A stretch of DNA of 64,000 bases, from the NCBI RefSeq assembly GCF_051020955.1, contig NW_027476279.1, positions 1-64,000 of the forward strand, read 5' to 3'. The position numbers and the translations under genes are program-made. Positions within the stretch are counted from its first letter, which is position 1. Each line of letters opens with the position of its first letter. Positions 12,954 through 26,430 of this stretch are shown here, piece after piece. The DNA comes from Megalopta genalis (Eukaryota; Arthropoda; Insecta; Hymenoptera; Halictidae). Below the pieces are notes generated by a model, which ran no database searches, was not told the DNA's origin, and saw only the letters and a program-made list of their open reading frames with translations.

Positions 12954-15782
12954 ATCCAGTGAAAAATATGATTTAACGTCAAATCGACGTGAAGTAGAAG
13001 GCGTAGCTTCAATTCCAAGCGAAACGAATTATTTAGCATCAAATCAATGCGAAGTAGAAGGCGTTGTTTCAAATCCATGCGAAACAAATGGTTTAGCTCC
13101 AAATACTTGTGATATACATGGTTTAGCTTCAACTGCATGAGAAACAAACGAGTTAGCTTCAAATCCATGCTAAACACATGATTTAGCTGCAAATCAATGC
13201 GAAGCAGAAAGCTGATCTTCGAATCCATGCAAAACAAATGATTTAGCTTCAAACACTTGTGACAAACATGATTTAGCTCCAATAGCATGCGAAACAAACG
13301 AGTTAGCTTCAATAACCATGCGAAAAACATGATTTAGCTTCAAATCAATGCGAAGCAGAAGGCTTATCTTCAAATCCAAGCGAAACAAATCGTTTAGCTT
13401 CGAATACTTGTGATATACATGATTTAGTTTCAACTGCATGCGAGACAATCGAGTTAGCATCAAATCCATGCGAAAAACATGATTTAGATTCAAATCAATG
13501 CGAAGTAGAAGGATTATCTTCGTATCCATGCAAAACAAATGGTTTAGATTCAAATACTTGCGATATACATCATTTAGCTTCAACTGCATGCGAAACAAAC
13601 GAGTTTGTTTCGAATCCAGGCGAAACACATGATTTAGATTCAAATCAATTCGAAGCAGAAGTCTGATATTCGAATCCATGCGAAACAAATGGTTTAGCTT
13701 CAAATACTTGTGATATACATGATTTAGCTTCATATGCAGGCGAAACGAACGAGTTAGCTTCAAATCCATGCGAAACACATGATTTAGCTTCAAATCAATG
13801 CGAAGTAGAAGGCTTAGCTTCAAGTTAATGAGAAACAAATCAATAATCTTCAGATAATTGCGATATAAGTGGTATAGCTTCAAATGCAGGCGAAGCAAAT
13901 GAGTTTGCTTCCAATCCATGCGAACCACATGATTTAGCTTCAAATGAATGCGAAGTAGAAGGCTTATCATCAAATCCATGCGAATCAAACGGGTTAGCTT
14001 CAAACACTTGCGATATACATGATTTAGCTTCAACTGCATGCAAAACAGACGAGTAAGCTTCAAATCCATGCGAAACACATGATTTAGCTTCAAATCAATG
14101 CGAAGCAGAAGTCTGATCTTCGAATCCATGCGAAACAAATGGTTTAGCTCCAAATACTTGTGATATACATGATTTAGCTTCAACTGCATGCGAAACAAAC
14201 GAGTTAGCTTCAAATCCAAGCGAAAAACATGATTTAGCATCAAGTCAACGCGAAGTTGAAGGCTTAGTTTCAAATCCATGCGAAACAAACGAGATTGCTT
14301 CAAATCCATGTGAAACACATGATTTAGCTTCAAATCGATGCGAAATAGAAGGCTGAACTTCGAATCCATGCGAAACAAATGGTTTAGATTCAAATACTTG
14401 TGATATACATGATTTAGCTTCAACTGCATGCGAAACAAACGCGTTAGCTTCAAATCCATTCGAAACACATGATTTAGCTTCAAATCAATGCGAAGTAGAA
14501 GGCTTAGCTTCAAGTTAATAAGAAACAAATCAATAATCTTCAGATAATTGCGATATAAGTGGTATAGCTTCAAATGCAGGCGAAGCAAATGAGTTTGCTT
14601 CCAATCCATGCGAACCACATGATTTAGCTTCAAATCAATGCGAAGTAGAAGGCTTATCATCAAATCCATGCGAATCAAACGGGTTAGCTTCAAACATTTG
14701 TGTTATACATGATTTAGCTTCAACTGCATGCAAAACAAACGAGTAAGCTTCAAATCCATGCGAAACACATAATTTAGTTTCAAATCAATGCGAAGCAGAA
14801 GTCTGATCTTCGAATCCATGCGAAACAAACGGTTCAGATTAAAATACTTGTGATATACATGATTTAGCTTCAACAGCATGCGAAACAAACGAGTTAGCTT
14901 CAAATCCAGTGAAAAATATGATTTAACGTCAAATCGACGTGAAGTAGAAGTCTTAGCTTCAAATCCAAGCGAAACAAATTATTTAGCTTCAAATCAATGC
15001 GAAGTAGAAGGCGTTGTTTCAAATCCTTGCGAAACAAATGGTTTAGCTCCAAATACTTGTGATATACATGATTTAGCTTCAACTGCTTGTGAAACAAACG
15101 AGTTAGCTTCAAGTCCATGCGAAACACATGATTTAGCTTCAATTCAATGCGAAGTAGAAGGCTTAGCTTCAAGTTAATAAGAAACAAATCAATAATCTTC
15201 AGATAATTGGGATATAAGTGGTATAGCTTCAAATGCAGGCGAAGCAAATGAGTTTGCTTCCAATCCATGCGAACCACATGATTTAGCTTCAAATCAATGC
15301 GAAGTAGAAGGCTTATCATCAAATCCATGCGAATCAAACGGGTTAGCTTCAAACACTTGTGATATACATGATTTAGCTTCAACAGCATGCAAAACAAACG
15401 AGTAAGCCTCAAATCCATGCGAAACACATGATTTAGCTTCAAATCAATGCGAAGCAGAAGTCTGATCTTCGAATTCATGCGAAACAAACGGTTCAGATTA
15501 AAATGCTTGTGATATACATGATTTAGCTTCAACAGCATGCGACACAAACGAGTTAGCTTCAAATCCATGCTAAACACATGATTTAGCTGCAAATCAATCC
15601 GATGCAGAAGGCTGATCTTCGAATCCATGCGAAACAAATGTTTTAGATTCAAATACTTGTGATATACATGATTTAGCTTCAACTGCATGCGAAACAAACG
15701 AGTTAGCTTCAAATCCATGCGAAACACATGATTTAGTTTCAAATCAATGCGAAGTAGAAGGCTTAGCTTCAAGTTAATAAGA
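12574..15782. repeat. Family B macro-unit, copy 2 (3,209 bp)
   Basis: Markers at 12,574, 13,834, 14,524 and 15,183, then 15,783 (spacings 1,260, 690, 659, 600). About 13,291-15,782 matches 9,481-11,973 at offset 3,810, then 3,809, and 12,574-13,140 matches 8,914-9,480 at offset 3,660. It carries an additional HOR at about 13,141-13,290 (unit CCATGCTAAACACATG followed by a GAAAGCTGATC unit). Only scattered substitutions separate it from copy 1, for example GCGTAGC against GCTTAGC near 13,003, so the duplication is recent compared with divergence between HOR types. Confidence 0.9.
13194..14693 (-). other. 499-codon repeat-encoded open frame, probably not a gene
   Basis: Same minus-strand frame and composition as the 620-codon example, lying in macro-copy 2 of family B. 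It includes the segment LKIIDLFLINLKL, which is the minus-strand reading of the three-stop marker variant. It is closed on its upstream side by a stop formed in TGTGTTATACATG near 14,701 (a GATATAC to GTTATAC change), also present at 10,892. Ends and length follow the repeat structure. Coding function is unlikely. Confidence 0.15.
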
Positions 15783-16854
15783 AACAAATCAATAATCTTC
15801 AGATAATTGCGATATAAGTGGTATAGCTTCAAATGCAGGCGAAGCAAATGAGTTTGCTTCCAATCCATGCGAACCACATGATTTAGCTTCAAATCAATGC
15901 GAAGTAGAAGGCTTATCATCAAATCCATGCGAATCAAACGGGTTAGCTTCAAACACTTGTGATATACATGATTTAGCTTCAACTGCATGCAAAACAAACG
16001 AGTAAGCTTCAAATCCATGCGAAACACATGATTTAGCTTCAAATCAATGCGAAGCAGAAGTCTGATCTTCGAATCCATGCGAAACAAACGGTTCAGATTA
16101 AAATACTTGTGATATACATGATTTAGCTTCAACAGCATGCGAAACAAACGAGTTAGCTTCAAATCCAGTGAAAAATATGATTTAACGTCAAATCGACGTG
16201 AAGTAGAAGGCTTAGCTTCAATTCCAAGCGAAACGAATTATTTAGCATCAAATCAATGCGAAGTAGAAGGCGTTGTTTCAAATCCATGCGAAACAAATGG
16301 TTTAGCTCCAAATACTTGTGATATACATGGTTTAGCTTCAACTGCATGAGAAACAAACGAGTTAGCTTCAAATCCATGCTAAACACATGATTTAGCTGCA
16401 AATCAATGCGAAGCAGAAAGCTGATCTTCGAATCCATGCAAAACAAATGATTTAGCTTCAAACACTTGTGACAAACATGATTTAGCTCCAATAGCATGCG
16501 AAACAAACGAGTTAGCTTCAATAACCATGCGAAAAACATGATTTAGCTTCAAATCAATGCGAAGCAGAAGGCTTATCTTCAAATCCATGCGAAACAAATC
16601 GTTTAGCTTCGAATACTTGTGATATACATGATTTAGTTTCAACTGCATGCGAGACAATCGAGTTAGCATCAAATCCATGCGAAAAACATGATTTAGATTC
16701 AAATCAATGCGAAGTAGAAGGATTATCTTCGTATCCATGCAAAACAAATGGTTTAGATTCAAATACTTGTGATATACATCATTTAGCTTCAACTGCATGC
16801 GAAACAAACGAGTTTGTTTCGAATCCAGGCGAAACACATGATTTAGATTCAATT
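15783..16854. repeat. Family B macro-unit, partial copy 3
   Basis: Matches 12,574-13,645 at constant offset 3,209, including the copied one-base loss at 16,168 and the extra HOR at about 16,350-16,499. The match ends near 16,854: copy 2 continues with CAAATCAATTCGAAGCAG, while here the sequence becomes CAATTCAATGCGAAGTTG and passes into family C units. The junction falls inside the 30-bp unit, as expected for recombination between non-allelic units. Confidence 0.85.
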
Positions 16855-19800
16855 CAATGCGAAGTTGAAGGCTTAGCATCAAATGCATGCGACACAAATT
16901 ATTTAGCTTCATATACTTGCGATATAAGCGCTATATCTTCAAATGCAGGCGAAACAAACGAGTGAGCTTCAAATCCAAGTGAAACAAATGATTTAGCTTC
17001 AAATCAATGCGATGTAGAAGGCTGACCTTCGAATCCACACGAAACAGATGGTTTAGCTTCAAATACTTGTAATATACATGAGTTGGCTTCAACAGCAAGC
17101 GAAACAAACGTGTTAGCTTTAAATCCATGAGAAACACATGATTTAGCTTCAATTCAATGCGAAGTAGAAGGCTTATCTTCGAATCCATGCGAAACATATG
17201 GTTTAGCTTCAAATACTTGTGATATACATGATTTACATTCAACAGCAAGCGAAACAAACGAGTTAGACTCAAATCCATGCGAAACGCATGATTTAGCTTC
17301 AAATCAGTGCAAAGTAGAAGGCTTATCTTCGAATCCATGCGAAACAAATGGTTTAGCTTCAAATATTGGTGATATACATGATGAAGCTATAACTGCATGC
17401 GAAACAAACGAGTTAGCCTCAAAACCATGCGAAACACATGATTTAGCTTCAAATTCATGCGAATCAATTGGTTTAGCACCAAATACTTGTGATATACATG
17501 ATATAGCTACGAATGCATGCGAAACAATTCAGGTAGCTTAAAATCCATGCTAAACACATGATTTTGCTTCAAATCAATGCGAAACACATGATTTAGATTC
17601 AAATCAAAGCGAAGTAGATCGCTTATATTCATATCCATGCGAAACAGATGGATCAGTTTCATATACTTGTGATATTCATGATTTAGCTTCAACTGCATGC
17701 GAAACAAACGAGTTAGCTTCAAATCCATGCGAAACACATGATTTAGCTTCAAATCAATGCGAAGTAGAAGGCTGATATTCGAATCTATGCGAAACAAATG
17801 GTTTAGCTTTAAACACTTGTGATATACATGATTTAGCTTCAACTGCATGCGAAACAAACGAGTTTGTTTCGAATCCAGGCAAAACACATGATTTAGATTC
17901 AATTCAATGCGAAGTTGAAGGCTTAGCATCAAATTCATGCGACACAAATTATTTAGCTTCATATACTTGCGATATAAGCGATATAGCTTCAAATGCAGGC
18001 GAAACAAACGAGTGAGCTTCAAATCCAAGCGTAACACATGATTTAACGTCAAATCAACGCGAAGTTGAAGGCTTAGATTCAAATCCATGCGAAACAAATG
18101 GTTTAGCTTCAAATAATTGTGATATACATGATTCAGATTCAAATGCAGGCGAAACGAACGAGTTAGCTTCAAATCCATGCGAACCACATGATTTAGCTTC
18201 AAATCAATGCGAAGCAGAAGGCTTAGCTTCAAATCCATGCGAAACGAATGGTTTAACTACAAATATTGGTGATATACATGATGTAGCTATAACTGCATGC
18301 GAAACAAACGAGTTAGGTTTAAATCCATGCGAAACACATGATTTAGCTCCAAATCAATGCGAGGTAGAAGGCTTAGCTTCAAATCCATGCGAAACATATG
18401 GTTAGCTTCAAATACTTGTGATATACATGATTTACATTCAACAGCAAGCGAAACAAACGAGTTAGCCTCAAATCCATGCGAAACGCATTATTTAGCTTCA
18501 AATCAGTGCAAAGTAGAAGGCTTATCTTCGAATCCATGCGAAACAAATGGTTTAGCTTCAAATATTGGTGATATACATGATGTAGCTATAACTGCATGCG
18601 AAACAAACGAGTTAGGTTTAAATCCATGCGAAACACATGATTTAGCTCCAAATCAATGCGAGGTAGAAGGCTTAGCTTCAAATCCATGCGAATCAAACGG
18701 TTTAGCTTCAAATACTTGTGATATACTTGATTTAGCTTCAATAGCATGCGAAACAAACGAGTTAGTTTCAAAAACCATGCGAGAAACATGATTTAGCTTG
18801 AAATCGATGCGAAGTAGAAGGCTTAACTACGAATCCATGCGAAACAAATGGTTTAGCTGCAAGTACTTGTGATATACATGATTCAGCATCAACTGCATGC
18901 GAAACAAACAAGTTAGCTTCAAATCCATGCGAAACACATGATTTAGATTCAAATCAATGCGAAGTGGAAGACTGATCTTTGAATCAATGCGAAACAAATG
19001 GTTTAGCTTCAAATACTCGTGATATACATAATTTAGCTTCAACTGCATGCGAAACAAACGAGTTAGCCTCAAAACCATGCGAAACACATGATTTAGCTTC
19101 AAATTCATGCGAATCAATTGCTTTAGCACCAAATACTTGTGATATACATGATATAGCTTCAAATCCATGCGAAACACATGATTTAGATTCAAATCAAAGC
19201 GAATTAGATGGCTTCGCTTCAAATCCAAGCGAAACACATTATTTAACTTCAAATCAATGCGAAGAATAAGGCTTGGTTTCAAATCCATGCGAAACAAATG
19301 TTTTAGCTTCAAATATTTGTGATGTTCAGGATTTAGCTTCAACTGCATGAGAGACAAACGAGAGAGCTTCAAATCCAGAGGAAGCACATGACTTAACTTC
19401 AAATCAATGCGAAGTAGAAGGGTTATCTTCGAATCCATGCGAAACAATTGGTTTAGCTTCACACACTTGTGATATACATGATTTAGCTTCAACTGCATGC
19501 GAAACAAACGACTTAGCTTTAAATCCATGCGAAACACATGATTTAGCTACAAATCAATGCGAGGTAGAAGGCTTAGCTTCAAATCCATGCGAATCAAACG
19601 GTTTAGCTTCAAATACTTGTGATATACTTGATTTAGCTTTAACAGCATGCGAAACAAACGAGTTAGCTTCAAAAACCATGCGAAAAACATGATTTAGCTC
19701 CAAATCGATGCGAAGTAGAAGGCTTAACTACGAATCCATGCGAAACAAATGGTTAGCTTCAAATACTTGTTTGATACATCATTCAGCTTCAATTGCATGC

Positions 19801-21060
19801 GAAACAAACGAGTTAGCTTGAAATCTAAGCGAAAAACATGATTTAGCGTCAAATCAATGCGAAGTATAAGGCTTATCTTCAAATCCATGCGAATCAAATG
19901 GTTGATCTTCAAATACTTGGGATATACATGATTCAGCTTCAACTGCATGCGACACAAACGAGTTAGCTTCAAATCCAAGCGAAACACATGATTTAGCTTC
20001 AAATTCATGCGAATCAATTGGTTTAGCACCAAATAATTGTGATATACATGATATAGCTACAAATGCATGCGAAACAATTGAGGTAGCCTAAAATCCATGC
20101 CAAACACATGATTTTGCTTCAAATTAATGCGAAACACATGATTTAGATTCAAATCAAAGCGAAGTAGATGGCTTATATTCATATCCATGCGAAACATATG
20201 GTTCAGTTTCATATACTTGTGATATTCATGATTTAGCTTCAACTGCATGCGAAACAAACGAGTTAGCTTCAAATCCATGCGAAACACATGATTTAGCTTC
20301 AAATCAATGCGAAGTAGAAGGCTGATCTTCGAATCTATGCGAAACAAATGGTTTAGCTTTAAACACTTGTGATATACATGATTTAGCTACAACTGCATGC
20401 GAAACAAACGAGTTTGTTTCGAATCCAGGCGAAACACATGATTTAGATTCTATTCAATGCGAAGTTGAAGGCTTAGAATCGAATGCATGCGACACAAATT
20501 ATTTAGCTTCATATACTTGCGATATAAGCGATATAGCTTCAAATGCAGGCGAAACAAACGAGTGAGCTTCAAATCCAAGCGTAACACATGATTTAACGTC
20601 AAATCAACGCGAAGTTGAAGGCTTAGATTCAAATCCATGCGAAACAAATGGTTTAGCTTCAAATAATTGTTTAATACATGATTTAGCTTCAACTGCATGC
20701 GAAACAAATGAGCTAGCTTCAAATCCATGCGAAACACATGATTTAGCTTCAAATCAATGCGATGTAGAAGGCTGATCTTCGAATCCACACGAAACAGATG
20801 GTTTAGCTTCAAATACTTGTAATATACATGAGTTGGCTTCAACAGCATGCGAAACAAACGTGTTAGCTTCAAATCCATGCGAAACACATGATTTAGCTTC
20901 AATTCAATGCGAAGTAGAAGGCTTATCTTCGAATCCATGCGAAACATATGGTTTAGCTTCAAATACTTGTGATATACATTATTTACATTCAACAGCAAGC
21001 GAAACAAACGAGTTAGCCTCAAATCCATGCGAAACGCATGATTTACCTTCAAATCAATGC
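16855..21060. repeat. Family C, HOR-phased duplications
   Basis: Internal copies lie at exact multiples of 150 bp. 16,891 and 17,941 (unit with GACACAAATTATTTAGC) differ by 1,050; 17,521 and 20,071 (unit GAAACAATT.AGGTAGC) by 2,550; 17,041 and 20,791 (unit ACTTGTAATATACATGAG) by 3,750. A unit with AAATATTGGTGATATAC occurs at 17,361, 18,261 and 18,560; the last spacing is 299 because one T is missing near 18,402 (ATGGTTAGC). Further one-base gains are seen near 18,773 and 19,676 (CAAAAACCATG). No gene is supported. Confidence 0.8.
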
Positions 21061-22310
21061 GAAGTTGTAGGCTTAGTTTCAAATCCATGGGAATCAAATG
21101 GTTTAGCTTCAAATACTTGTGATATACATGATTTAGCTTCAACTGCATGCGAAATAAACGAGCTAGCTTCAAATTCTAGCGAAACACTTGATTTAGCTAC
21201 AAATCAATGCGATGTAGATGGTTTAGCTTCAAATTCATGCGAAACAAATGGTTTAGCATCAAATACTTGTGATGTACATGATTTACATTCAACTGCATGC
21301 GAAACAATCGAGTTAGCTTCAAATGCATGCGAAACACATGATTTAGCTTGAAATCAATGCGAAGTAGAAGGCTTATCTTCAAATACATGCGAAACACATG
21401 ATTTAGCTTCAAATACTTGCGATAGAAGTGATATAGTTTCAAAAGAATGCGAAAGAAACGAGTTAGCTTCTAATCTATGCGAAACACGCGCTTTAGCTTC
21501 AAATCAATGCGATGTAGAAGGCTTAGCTTCAAATCCATGCTAAACGAACGATTTAGCTTCAAATGCTTGCGATATAAGTGATATAGTTTCAAATGCAGGC
21601 GAAACAAACGAGTTAGCTTCAAATCCAAGGGAAACACATGATTTAGCTTCAAAACAAATGGTTTACCTTCTAATACTTGTGATATACATGATTAAGCTTC
21701 AAATGCAGGCGAAACAAATGATTTAGCTCAAATCAATGCGATGTAGAAGGGTTAGCTTCAAATCCATGCGAAACAAATGATTTAGCTTCAAAAACTTGCG
21801 ATATAAGTGATATAGCTTCAAATGCAGACGAAACAAACGTGTTGGCTTCAAATCCAAGCGAAACACATGATTAAACTTCAAATCAATGCGATATAGAAGG
21901 TTTAGCTTCAAATTCATGCGAAACACATGATTTAGCTTCAAATCAATGCGAAGTTAAAGGCTTAGCTTCAAATCCATGCGAAACAAACGAGTCAGCTTCA
22001 AATCCATGCGAAACAAATGATTTAGCTTCAAATACTTGCGATATATGTGATATAGCTTCAAATGCAGACGAAACAAACAGTTAGCTTCAAATTCATGCGA
22101 AACACATGATTTAACTTCAAATCAATGCGATATAGAAGGTTTAGCTTCAAATCCAAGCGATACACATGATTTCGCTTCAAATCAATGCGAAGTAGAAGGC
22201 TTACCTTCGATTCCATGCGAAAAAAATGCTTTAGCTTCAAATACCTGTGATATACAAGATTTAGCATCAAATGCAGGCGAAATACATGATTCAGCTTCAA
22301 ATTCATTCGT
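21061..22310. repeat. Family A array, entry segment
   Basis: From about 21,061 (GGCTTAGTTTCAAATCCATG) the sequence becomes family A and runs in register with 22,757 onward (offset about 1,697) and 24,605 onward. It contains the same 20-bp short unit (21,643-21,662) and the one-T loss in AGCTCAAATC near 21,727. Relative to the other copies there is a two-base difference near 22,077 (AAACAGTTAGC against AAACGTGTTGGC). Upstream of about 21,061 the units belong to family C, so this is a family boundary. Confidence 0.85.
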
Positions 22311-24008
22311 AACATATGGTTTAGCTTAATATTCACGCGTAGCAAATGGTTCAGCTGCAAATACTTGTGATATACATGATTTAGCTTCAACTGCATGTGA
22401 AACAAACATGTTCGCTTCAAATCCATGCGAAACACATGATTTAGCTTCAAATCAATGCGAAGTAGAAGGATTAGCATCAAATTCATGCGAGACAAATTAT
22501 TTAGCTTCATATACTTGCGATATAAGTGATATTGCGTCAAATGCAGGGGAAACAAACGAGTGAGCTTCAAATCCAAGCGTAACACATGATTTAGCTTCAA
22601 ATCATGCGAAGTAGAAGGCTTAGCTTCAAATACGAGCGAAACACATGATTTAGATTCAAATACTTGCGATATAAATGAAATAGCTTCAAATGCAGACCAA
22701 ACGAACGAGATATCTTCAAATTCATGCGGAACACATGATTTAGCTTCAAATCAATGCGAAGTAGTAGGCTTAGCTTCAAATCCATGGGAATCAAATGGTT
22801 TAGCTTCAAATACTTGTGATATACATGATTTAGCTTCATCTGCATGCGAAACAAACGAGCTAGCTTCAAATCCTAGCGAAACACTTGATTTAGCTACAAA
22901 TCAATGCGATGTAGATGGTTTAGCTTCAAATTTATGCGAAACAAATGGTTTAGCATCAAATACTTGTGATGTACATGATTTACATTCAACTGCATGCGAA
23001 ACAATCGAGTTAGCTTCAAATGCATGCGAAACACATGATTTAGCTTGAAATCAATGCGAAGTAGAAGGCTTATCTTCAAATACATGCGAAACACATGATT
23101 TAGCTTCAAATACTTGCGATAGAAGTGATATAGTTTCAAAAGAATGCGAAACAAACGAGTTAGCTTCTAATCTATGCGAGACACGTGATTTAGCTTCAAA
23201 TCAATGCGATGTAGAAGGCTTAGCTTCAAATCCATGCTAAACGAACGATTTAGCTTCAAATGCTTGCGATATAAGTGATATAGTTTCAAATGCAGGCGAA
23301 ACAAACGAGTTAGCTTCAAATCCAAGGGAAACACATGATTTAGCTTCAAAACAAATGGTTTACCTTCTAATACTTGTGATATACATGATTAAGCTTCAAA
23401 TGCAGGCGAAACAAATGATTTAGCTCAAATCAATGCGATGTAGAAGGGTTAGCTTCAAATCCATGCGAAACAAATGATTTAACTTCAAAAACTTGCGATA
23501 TAAGTGATATAGCTTCAAATGCAGACGAAACAAACGTGTTGGCTTCAAATCCAAGCGAAACACATGATTAAACTTCAAATCAATGCGATATAGAAGGTTT
23601 AGCTTCAAATTCGTGCGAAACACATGATTTAGCTTCAAATCAATGCGAAGTTAAAGGCTTAGCTTCAAATCCATGCGAAACAAACGAGTCAGCTTCAAAT
23701 CCATGCGAAACAAATGATTTAGCTTCAAATACTTGCGATATATGTGATATAGCTTCAAATGCAGACGAAACAAACGTGTTGGCTTCAAATCCAAGCGAAA
23801 CACATGATTTAACTTCAAATCAATGCGATATAGAAGGTTTAGCTTCAAATCCAAGCGATACACATGATTTCGCTTCAAATCAATGCGAAGTAGAAGGCTT
23901 ACCTTCGATTCCATGCGAAAAAAATGCTTTAGCTTCAAATACCTGTGATATACAAGATTTAGCATCAAATGCAGGCGAAATACATGATTCAGCTTCAAAT
24001 TCATTCGT
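22311..24008. repeat. Family A tandem repeat, 1,698-bp copy
   Basis: Landmark to landmark 22,311 to 24,009. It is 150 bp shorter than the next copy because one HOR is absent between about 22,730 and 22,745 (the next copy has the additional series that includes LAPNQCESNG and ISSNACETHD). The 20-bp short unit is at 23,340-23,359 and the AGCTCAAATC loss near 23,424. The missing piece is exactly one HOR, consistent with unequal exchange in HOR register. Confidence 0.88.
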
Positions 24009-25856
24009 AACATATGGTTTAGCTTAATATTCACGCGTAGCAAATGGTTCAGCTGCAAATACTTGTGATATACATGATTTAGCTTCAACTGCATGTGAAA
24101 CAAACATGTTCGCTTCAAATCCATGCGAAACACATGATTTAGCTTCAAATCAATGCGAAGTAGAAGGATTAGCATCAAATTCATGCGAGACAAATTATTT
24201 AGCTTCATATACTTGCGATATAAGTGATATTGCGTCAAATGAAGGGGAAACAAACGAGTGAGCTTCAAATCCAAGCGTAACACATGATTTAGCTTCAAAT
24301 CATGCGAAGTAGAAGGCTTAGCTTCAAATACGAGCGAAACACATGATTTAGATTCAAATACTTGCGATATAAATGAAATAGCTTCAAATGCAGACCAAAC
24401 GAACGAGATATCTTCAAATTCATGCGGAACACATGACTTAGCTTCAAATCAATGCGAAGTTGAAGGCTTAGCTCCAAATCAATGCGAATCAAATGGTTTA
24501 GCTTCAAAAACTTGTGATATACGTGATTCAGATTCAAGTGCAGGCGAAACAAACGAGATATCTTCAAATGCATGCGAAACACATGATTTAGCTTCAAATC
24601 AATGTGAAGTAGTAGGCTTAGCTTCAAATCCATGGGAATCAAATGGTTTAGCTTCAAATACTTGTGATATACATGATTTAGCTTCATCTGCATGCGAAAC
24701 AAACGAGCTAGCTTCAAATCCTAGCGAAACACTTGATTTAGCTACAAATCAATGCGATGTAGATGGTTTAGCTTCAAATTTATGCGAAACAAATGGTTTA
24801 GCATCAAATACTTGTGATGTACATGATTTACATTCAACTGCATGCGAAACAATCGAGTTAGCTTCAAATGCATGCGAAACACATGATTTAGCTTGAAATC
24901 AATGCGAAGTAGAAGGCTTATCTTCAAATACATGCGAAACACATGATTTAGCTTCAAATACTTGCGATAGAAGTGATATAGTTTCAAAAGAATGCGAAAC
25001 AAACGAGTTAGCTTCTAATCTATGCGAGACACGTGATTTAGCTTCAAATCAATGCGATGTAGAAGGCTTAGCTTCAAATCCATGCTAAACGAACGATTTA
25101 GCTTCAAATGCTTGCGATATAAGTGATATAGTTTCAAATGCAGGCGAAACAAACGAGTTAGCTTCAAATCCAAGGGAAACACATGATTTAGCTTCAAAAC
25201 AAATGGTTTACCTTCTAATACTTGTGATATACATGATTAAGCTTCAAATGCAGGCGAAACAAATGATTTAGCTCAAATCAATGCGATGTAGAAGGGTTAG
25301 CTTCAAATCCATGCGAAACAAATGATTTAACTTCAAAAACTTGCGATATAAGTGATATAGCTTCAAATGCAGACGAAACAAACGTGTTGGCTTCAAATCC
25401 AAGCGAAACACATGATTAAACTTCAAATCAATGCGATATAGAAGGTTTAGCTTCAAATTCGTGCGAAACACATGATTTAGCTTCAAATCAATGCGAAGTT
25501 AAAGGCTTAGCTTCAAATCCATGCGAAACAAACGAGTCAGCTTCAAATCCATGCGAAACAAATGATTTAGCTTCAAATACTTGCGATATATGTGATATAG
25601 CTTCAAATGCAGACGAAACAAACGTGTTGGCTTCAAATCCAAGCGAAACACATGATTTAACTTCAAATCAATGCGATATAGAAGGTTTAGCTTCAAATCC
25701 AAGCGATACACATGATTTCGCTTCAAATCAATGCGAAGTAGAAGGCTTACCTTCGAATCCATGCGAAAAAAATGCTTTAGCTTCAAATACCTGTGATATA
25801 CATGATTTAGCATCAAATGCAGGCGAAATACATGATTCAGCTTCAAATTCATTCGT
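24009..25856. repeat. Family A tandem repeat, 1,848-bp copy
   Basis: Full-length copy, matching 1-1,845 apart from isolated single-base differences, and the reference for family A here. It contains the 20-bp unit at 25,188-25,207 and the CAAATCATGCG loss near 24,298. 1,848 is not a multiple of 30 because of these inherited odd units. The minus frame is open over 215 codons (23,651-24,298, across the copy boundary) and again at 25,499-26,146, ended each time by copied indels, which argues against coding function. Confidence 0.9.
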
Positions 25857-26430
25857 AACATATGGTTTAGCTTAATATTCATGCGTAGCAAATGGTTCAG
25901 CTGCAAATACTTGTGATATACATGATTTAGCTTCAACTGCATGTGAAACAAACATGTTCGCTTCAAATCCATGCGAAACACATGATTTAGCTTCAAATCA
26001 ATGCGAAGTAGAAGGATTAGCATCAAATTCATGCGAGACAAATTATTTAGCTTCATATACTTGCGATATAAGTGATATTGCTTCAAATGCAGGCGAAACA
26101 AACGAGTTAGCTTCAAATCCAAGCGAAACACATGATTTAGGTTCAAAACAAATGGTTTTCCTTCAAATACTTATGATATACATGATTAAGCTTCAAATGC
26201 AGGCGAAACAAACGAGTGAGCTTCAAATCCAAGCGTAACACATGATTTAACTTCAAATCAATGCGAAGTAGTAGGCTTGGCTTCAAATCCATGCGAACCG
26301 AATGATTTGGCTTCAAATACTTGTGAATATAAGTGATATAGTTTCAAATGCATGCGAAATAAACGAGTTATCTTCAAATCCAAGCGTAACACATGATTTA
26401 GCTTCAAATCATGCGAAGTAGAAGGCTTTG
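25857..26430. repeat. Family A tandem repeat, truncated last copy
   Basis: Matches 1,846-2,420 and the beginning of the preceding copies. The 20-bp unit is at 26,137-26,156. After the shared CAAATCATGCG unit near 26,408 the sequence continues with ACGAGCGAAACACATG units found also at 32,510 and 37,485, so the array leaves family A at about 26,430. Confidence 0.85.

Noticed and set aside
8178..16912. Series of long minus-strand open frames read as a leucine-rich repeat protein family
   Set aside because: The units are 10 residues without the LxxLxLxxN pattern. Frames begin at TTG inside repeats and end at copied indels, and their lengths differ by whole HORs between recent copies.
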